From the NCBI GenBank assembly GCA_023055425.1, contig JALGPY010000008.1, positions 23,657,359 to 23,721,358 of the forward strand: DNA of 64,000 nt, given 5' to 3'. The notes beneath the pieces were generated by a model. That model ran no database searches. It was not told the DNA's origin and saw only the letters and a list, made by a program, of their open reading frames with translations. The translations under genes and the position numbers were made by a program. Shown here piece after piece: positions 58,401 to 64,000 of the stretch. How positions within the stretch are numbered: position 1 is the first letter of the stretch; every line of letters starts with the position of its first letter. The DNA comes from Linanthus parryae (lineage: Eukaryota > Streptophyta > Magnoliopsida > Ericales > Polemoniaceae).

Positions 58401-59390
58401 ACAAAACTTAGTTGTGGTGGATGTTGAAGAAATCTGAAGAATCCCAATCTCGGAGGCTGGAACAGAAAATTGGTGCTGGCATTTTGAAGACAGCGGTGTT
58501 TACTCAGTCAGAACGGGTATGCTGAAGCAGTTTCAATCCATTAGGAGGTAGGCACTTCAGGTAGTACAGATGTGGAACAGAATTGCTGGCTACGGGCTCT
58601 CCATAAGTTAAAAATCGGAGAAAAATTTCATTCTTCACGTGAAAGATTCATCAAAATGCCATTCCCCCAAGAGTTAACATGTGTCGAAGAGTAATCCTTA
58701 CAAACACAGAATTCCCATTTTGTGGCTATGAAGAAACCAATGTTAATTCACTGTCACATTGCCCCATCACCGCTCAATTATGGTATGCTTATCTAAAAGG
58801 AGATGCAAGAAATTTATATTACTGCTCCAAAAATGATAAAAACAGCTGGGTCTCAAAGCTTTTCACCAAACTATGTTCTTCGGACAGAGAGAGAGATCGG
58901 TGGTTGGCTTGTGGATACTTTGGAATAATCGCAACTCCAAAATATTCAGAGGAACATCATGCAATCTGGACTAGTTAATATTCAAGGCGAATTCCTACCT
59001 AACAAATGTCAATCCCCAGCCTGTGATACATATGCTCACTCAGATCAAATCCCTCTCACGGACAAAGTGCAACGACCGGTGGTCGATATAATTATCCGAT
59101 TTGACGGCACGTAGTATTACACTCACCGAGTGGCCAGTGTCGGAGTTGTTGTCTTTGATTATCACGGCGAGCTAATATGCGCAAAAGCAGAAACTGACCT
59201 GGAGTAACAGGGAAAAAGAACCATAAGTCTTAGCCATGGAATTAGCTCTGGATCTGGCAAGGCATATACGAAGACATAGTGATCGAAGGAGATGCATAAG
59301 TCTTAATTGACCAAATCGGGGCCAAGAACGATGCTCCAGTCGAAGATCGCACATACACAAGGGTGATTTGTAACAAAATCACCGAGTAAG
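55401..59390 (+). pseudogene. degenerate L1-type LINE (ORF1, RT, zf-RVT and RNase H remnants)
   Basis: Many frameshifts and stops, but the domain order of plant L1 LINEs is readable. A DUF4283-like ORF1 region comes first (55401-55950, with FDVWIQVLALPIHHV near 55825) and a zinc-knuckle-like piece (CCWYGSITHEGPQC, about 56050). Reverse transcriptase begins near 56880 (KVPGMDGFPALFYQNYWDIVG), continues with ALIPKTKQPH and CRPISLC, has the catalytic FADDS near 57545, and ITDRIPIKVKGWK with AGKEIMLK (57790-57890). A zf-RVT domain follows (58679-58800, CGYEETNVNSLSHCP), and an RNase H-like piece (59085-59210, VVDIIIRFDGT, VASVGVVVFD). The apurinic endonuclease that should precede RT is not visible. 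The 3' end is cut at 59454 by a solo LTR. Confidence 0.85.
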
Positions 59391-59504
59391 ACAAGTTTTC
59401 CCGATCAATTTCTTTAAAATGGTCTCCTCAGAACTTCAACAGCCACGCCCATACTGTAATACCCCGTCCAATTTATAGGGGTAATTTGGCAATTTAGAGA
59501 GCTA

Positions 59505-59582
<78 letters not shown>
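59505..59582 (+). repeat. (AAT)n microsatellite, about 26 units
   Basis: Uninterrupted AAT repeats near the left end of the solo LTR. Such runs are usually length-polymorphic. Confidence 0.97.
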
Positions 59583-59583
<1 letters not shown>

Positions 59584-59738
59584 TAAAAAAAATTAGTCAC
59601 GGAAAAATAATCTTGGGTTATTTATCGTATTTCAATTAGTATTTAGAATATGTTACGTTAACAGTCGTAATTTAAAACGTGAATATTTTCTTTACTTTAT
59701 TTATTAATGCGTGTGCGACCACCGCGAGTTGTTGTGAG

Positions 59739-60694
59739 CAAAGTTTTAAAAACCGGACCGGTCATCAAACCGTTGAGGCTCCGGTTTGTGGTTCAACCGG
59801 TCGGACCGGTGGTTCAACCGGTTCAACCGCACATTTTTTATTTAGTCTACAATTATTTTATGATATGATTACACAATGTAATTAATAAACAAAATTTCCA
59901 AAAAAACTTAAATTAACTAATACCAGTACTCTTTATAATTGCAAATCAATAACACAATCTGTCATCCCTTCATCTATACTTATCAACAAAACATCAACAT
60001 CTTTCTTTATCAAAAATTTGCTGATTATTTCAAAAAATAATTATCCAATTATTACTAATAACACATTTTCTCAAATTAGTCTGAGATGCAAACTTGATAT
60101 GATAACGTGGCAACTGTTTGTACCCACAGCCCTCACACTTCAATTTGCTTATACAATTTCTTTGTTCTTATCCCCTCATCCTCTCGTTCTCTCTCTTGTT
60201 CAACAACCCACTTTCCCTGCTACCCCAGATCTCTCGGTCTCTCCCACTTCTCCGGTTCTCAAGCCGCACACACCCTCTCTCTTAACCCTCCTTCTACTTC
60301 TAAACCGAAGGCAACTAATTCGACCAAGTTGATTGTGCTTCCGTCATCTTCTTCCAATTTTTTCTCGCAGCGGAAGGGCGTCGATGATGCTCAAAGAAAT
60401 TATGGTGGCAGAAAGTCTCTTTGCTTCTGTCGATTGTTAACCAACAATCCATTCGTTGCCCCATTCGCAGCGGAAGTTCGTAGATCTGTGGATTTTTCGA
60501 TTTGAAACGGGTTTCTTGAGCTGATTTAGATGTTTGAAAAAAATGTACAGAAACCAGTCAAACCGGTAAAAACCGGCCGGTTCACTGGTTTCACAGTAAA
60601 CCGGCGGTCCGAAAACAGGACCGGACCGGTGAGGCACCGGTTCACCGGTTCAACCGGTCGGACCAGCCGGTCCGGTCCGGTTTTTAAAACTATG
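59739..60694. mobile_element. hAT-type non-autonomous element with CCGGTT words, nested in the solo LTR
   Basis: The ends CAAAGTTTTAAAAACCGG and inverted CATAGTTTTAAAAACCGG differ at one base. GTTGTGAG flanks both sides exactly (59731-59738, 60695-60702), the 8-bp duplication of hATs. The subterminal zones are packed with CCGGTTC / GACCGGT words. The interior (60110-60500) holds Ser-rich text reading SSSSNFFSQRKGVDDAQ and GGRKSLCFCRLL that might be a captured gene start. No transposase is seen. Confidence 0.88.
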
Positions 60695-61019
60695 GTTGTG
60701 AGTGTATCACACCCAATCACCTAACCATTTGGTGTGCCAACCAAACCATAAACTTTCTTGTGTTGTCTTCTACAACTCAAATTCTCCTTCGGTGATTTTT
60801 ATCACCGCCACCGTCACAATCATCATCATCTTCTCCAACCTTTTGTCTCCTATAAAACCAGCTCACCACCTTCAATTATAGTCAGATTCATCTCCTCACC
60901 TCCATCATCATCATCATCATTTTCATCTTCTTCTTCTTCTTCTTCTTTCACGGCCACACCAACGCCACCACCATCACCAAGAAGACCCACCTCCATCACC
61001 CTCTTTCTATAGCTCTCTG

Positions 61020-61400
61020 GTCTCTCTCTCTGTCTCACACTCTGCTCTGCCCAGAAATAGAGCCACAGCAGCAGCAGCGGCGACCAAGCCACCACTGCCG
61101 CCACCGTTCCCCGACGGGAACAACCCACCGAGCACCACCTCTGTTTCTTCACCTTTCTCTGTTTCTCTCTCTCTCTCCCTGTCTCTGACCCGTACAGAAA
61201 CACAGAGACAGCAGCAGCAGCCGGTGACGAAACCCTGCCACCGTCGCTGTCGTCGACGGGAAAGAGGCCCGAAACCACCACTCCTGTTCTTCTCTCTCTT
61301 TCTCTCTCTGTATCTCTCTGTTGCGACCTGGAAGAAGAAAAAGAAACAAAGTGAGAAGAGAGAGAAGCAGCAGCACAAATTCATCACCGCCACCACCGTC
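61020..61400. repeat. CT-rich imperfect repeat zone of the solo LTR
   Basis: Long CT dinucleotide stretches alternate with CCACCGTC-type words in about three loose units of about 120 bp. A pyrimidine-rich leader-like part of the LTR. The open frames across it are low-complexity shadows. Confidence 0.5.
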
Positions 61401-61704
61401 GGCCGTTAAAATCGACGAAAGCTTCGGGTGAACTCCACCCGAACCAAACAGAGCCACCCACCCCTCTCTCTCCATCTCTCTAGCCTCTAAGAGGTCCGAC
61501 CAAGCTCTGTAGGTTCTCAGCCGAGTTTAGAGGTCACCGGAGAAGCTCCGCTCGATTCCATCACCGGCGACACACTTCGGCGACTTGACCCACTCTATTT
61601 CTCGGCCATTGTCGGGTTTCTTGGGCTAGGCGACGGATTTGTGGACATAGGCTTCGTCGACCATCCTACGTACTAGCTGCTGAGTCGACTTCAGGTGTGT
61701 ATAC

Positions 61705-62025
61705 ATGCCTAGCCTAGCAAGCCTAGCTTCCTTCGTGTCAAGTTGTGATATTTGTGACTTTTCTCAAGATATGTTTGTGAGTCCACATGCTTAGCCTAGC
61801 TTCCTTCGTGTCAAATTGTGATATTTGTGACTTGTCTCAAGATACATGTGAGTTATATGCTTAGCCTCGTGTGCCGAGCTTCTTTCGTGGCAATGTGTGG
61901 TTTTGTGATCTGTCTCAAGATATATTTGTGAGATTACATGCTTGGCCTTGTATGCATGTCTTCTCTCATATCATACCATGATTTATAACTTGACTCAAAC
62001 TGTGTTTTGTAAATCACATGCTCTT
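61705..62025. repeat. tandem repeat, about 4 units of 75-90 bp, in the solo LTR
   Basis: Each unit contains a CATGCCTAGCCT-like start, TTCCTTCGTGTCAA, TTGTGATATTTGTGACTT and CTCAAGATA. The units diverge progressively to the right. Confidence 0.75.
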
Positions 62026-62127
62026 ACTTGAGATTTGGTTACGTTTTGAAAAGATTGCTTTGAAACTGTCACACGAATGTGATAACATGTTAATAGCGTA
62101 AAGTGGGGTCGTGTATACTAGAATCTG

Positions 62128-62414
62128 TTACTAACAAGGAGGTCATTTGTTGACCATTACTAACAAGGAGGTCCTTTGTTGACCATTACTAACAAGGAGG
62201 TCCTTTGTTGACCATTACTGACAAGAAGGTCCTTTGTTGACCGTTAACAAGGAGGTCCTTTTTGACCATTACTGACAAGGAGGTCCTTTGTTGACTTTTA
62301 ACTTTTGGAGGTCCTTTGTTGGCCGTTAACATTTGGAGATCCTTTTGTTGACCGCTGACAGTTGGGAGGTCCTTTGTTGACCGCTAACACATGGGAGGTC
62401 CTTTGTTGACCACT
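62128..62414. repeat. tandem array of ten ~29-bp units bearing W-box cores
   Basis: The unit is about TTACTAACAAGGAGGTCC followed by TTTGTTGACCA. Ten units can be counted. Nine keep TTGAC followed by C or T, the W-box core bound by WRKY factors; the seventh reads TTGGCC. Tandem motifs in LTRs often act as enhancers; that role is not shown here. Confidence 0.8.
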
Positions 62415-62956
62415 ATTTGTTTACTGTGCATGATAGTTGGCTCTTTGGTTCTACATTTGGAAACTGGTAAAGGATTAATCGGAAGTGTTTGAACCTTTGA
62501 TTGTGTCATTCGTGAATCAGTTAACTCTGTGTTTATGATGCTGCAAACTCTGATATTTCTTAGTCATACTCCGTTACTGTTTTATCTAACTCGGGAAACA
62601 GCAAGCTATATCATCTTTCCTGTTTTACATGCTAAGGTGTATCTCAGTCAGCATTTCTTGCTGATTTTGGAAACTGCGGTTCTTGTTTTCCTTCCCACCG
62701 CAGGTCATGAGCAGGGATTGTAACATAGAAGGGGCACGAGACTCATCTAAACTATGGATGTCACCAGTAGTTATTTAATAATGTTAAATAAGCGTTGTGT
62801 AATAGTAATGATCTTGTGTAAGAGACTATCTACTGTTGTTTAATAATATTCTGTGAGTTTTGGATTGTATTGCTTTTGATCTCCGCCGCTTCTAGTAAGC
62901 ATCGCCCTCACGGTCTTTTCCCGAGCCGGATAAGGGGGTTGTTGCACATACTCTCT

Positions 62957-64000
62957 TAGGGCTGGAAATATTCGACCCAACACGATAACACGACTCGAAA
63001 ACGACACGAAGTTAGCGGGTTTGGATCGACACGAATCCGCAACGGGTCCATGACGGGTCAACCCAAAATCGACATGAAAATAAATGGGTCGGGTTAGGGT
63101 CAACCCGCGCGACTCGAATCTAACCCGTCACAACTCGGATAAATACTTTCTAATTTTTAGCACTATTATTTAACCCAAACTAGTCTAGCTCAAAAAAAAA
63201 AAAAAAAAAAAAACATTAACTAGCCTACCCACGTTGGATTCCAAAAAAATAATAGTAGTACTGTACATAACTTTTGTTTTCACTCTCTCTCATTCTCTCA
63301 TTCTTCACCCCTCACGACGCCGCACCCCCACACAGAAGCCTCAAACCCTAATCCATTCCCAGTCGACGGCTCGATGCAACCTCTTCCGGCCTCTCCCTGT
63401 TTGGTCTCCGATCTCTCTTCTAAATCCCTCTTGCTCTCAGACTCGCAGACAATCGCAGACTCTCGGTCGAGTAGAAGACAAAGACCACTCAGATCTCTTC
63501 ACCGTTTCATTGCATGTTTTTATTTTATTATGTGGGAAGACATCTTCCCGCCGTCAGTCTCGCCCCTCTCTCTATCTCTCTGCCCGTTAGTTGCAGATCT
63601 GGTATCTGAATGTAATGTGCGAATAAACTATTGCTAACAAAAGAAATTATGTATTTTGTATAAATTGAACTATTTCTCTTCAAATTGAAGATCCAATTGA
63701 TTATTTTGATTGCTATGAATTCGAATCTGGTCACCGGCACTCAATTCTGCTTGCGGTTTCTTCTCCTACCCCGTCTTTTTTTTTTATCATTTAAATCATT
63801 CAGAACAGGTCACGGGTTCGGGTTAAAATCAGGTAACCCGACACGACCCGTTTATTAAACGGGTTACCCGGGTCGTGTAGGGTTACCCGATTAATAAACA
63901 GGTCGGGTTCGGGGTTAACATTTGACACGTTTAAAGACTCGGGTCGGCATCGGGTCAACCTGTTAACGACCCTTCAAGGGTCGACCCGACCCGTAACCCG
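62957..64000. mobile_element. word-repeat element (GGGTCG/GGGTTA), cut by the window end
   Basis: Starts TAGGGCTGGAAATATTCG, a hAT-like terminus, five bases after the solo LTR's target duplication. Both 62975-63120 and 63805-64000 are dense in CGACCCG / GGGTTACCCG words, with an AT-rich poly-A tract (63191-63211) and a UTR-like core (63280-63640, AAACCCTAATCC, CT-rich) between. The right terminus lies outside the window. The open frames in the core match nothing I recognise. Confidence 0.6.

Larger units (their letters stand above)
59455..62946. mobile_element. solo LTR, probably Ty3/Gypsy type (3.5 kb)
   Basis: Starts TGTAATACCCCGTCC and ends GGGGGTTGTTGCA (TG...CA). CATAC lies directly outside both ends (59450-59454, 62947-62951), a clean 5-bp target duplication. 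No primer site, polypurine tract or pol sequence is present, so it is a solo LTR left by recombination between LTRs. Length and the TGTAATACCCCG start suggest a Gypsy family with long LTRs, which is an inference. Nested inside are a hAT element (59739-60694), an AAT microsatellite, and two tandem-repeat zones (61705-62025, 62128-62414). Excluding the nested element the LTR is about 2.5 kb. Confidence 0.87.

Noticed and set aside
60850..61475. Overlapping frames rich in Ser, Arg or Glu
   Set aside because: CT-rich LTR sequence read in several frames; no protein pattern.
62128..62414. CRISPR-like array
   Set aside because: Units are contiguous imperfect tandem repeats without unique spacers, in plant DNA.

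Overview
This window is nuclear DNA of a flowering plant, most likely a eudicot. It is AT-rich, its genes are split by GT-AG introns, its coding genes are plant-type (NUP96, DCN1-like, QALGGH zinc finger), and it is crowded with plant transposon families. The species cannot be named from the sequence. Exons below were joined by hand from splice sites and reading-frame phase, so each gene model is an inference that closes in frame, not a confirmed transcript.

Five protein genes are supported. One lies on the + strand: a single-exon C2H2 zinc-finger repressor (9276-10157). Four lie head-to-tail on the - strand. The first is an unnamed small protein with one membrane segment and a coiled coil (16832-23511, 4 exons). 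Then come two paralogous DCN1-like cullin-neddylation factors of 9 exons each (25778-36480 and 41355-46105). The last is the nucleoporin NUP96 (47588-53555, 5 coding exons plus a probable 5'UTR exon near 54.6 kb). The DCN1 pair shares exon lengths and phases almost exactly. These genes act in transcription repression, SCF/cullin control and nuclear transport, and they do not form an obvious pathway unit.

Most of the rest is mobile DNA. At 2944-7235 is a Copia element with very short LTRs, a 5-bp target duplication and no recognisable gag. At 55.4-59.4 kb is a decayed LINE without a visible endonuclease domain. At 59455-62946 is a 3.5-kb solo LTR with target duplication CATAC. A hAT-type element is nested in it (59739-60694, target duplication GTTGTGAG), and it also carries a tandem array of W-box motifs. 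MITEs of Tourist type (TTA/TAA target site) and Stowaway type (TA target site) occur in introns and spacers, some nested or abutting. A MULE-like element with long inverted repeats (33400-35035) sits in the 6.8-kb first intron of the first DCN1-like gene.

The most unusual theme is a set of seven elements whose ends are built from short self-reiterating words (CCGGTT, GGTTCGG, GGCCCG, GGCACG, GATTCG, GGGTCG and similar). Several have hAT-like ends and 6-8 bp flanking repeats. One (38873-40436) still carries a broken BED-finger transposase start. They look like independent non-autonomous hAT lineages that each adopted a different subterminal word.

Two large duplications are also present: a 1.9-kb tandem duplication (12690-16493), and a non-tandem pair (36825-37400 and 38795-40770) whose second copy was split by the BED-finger hAT element. 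No tRNA, rRNA, CRISPR array or bacterial-type feature was seen.
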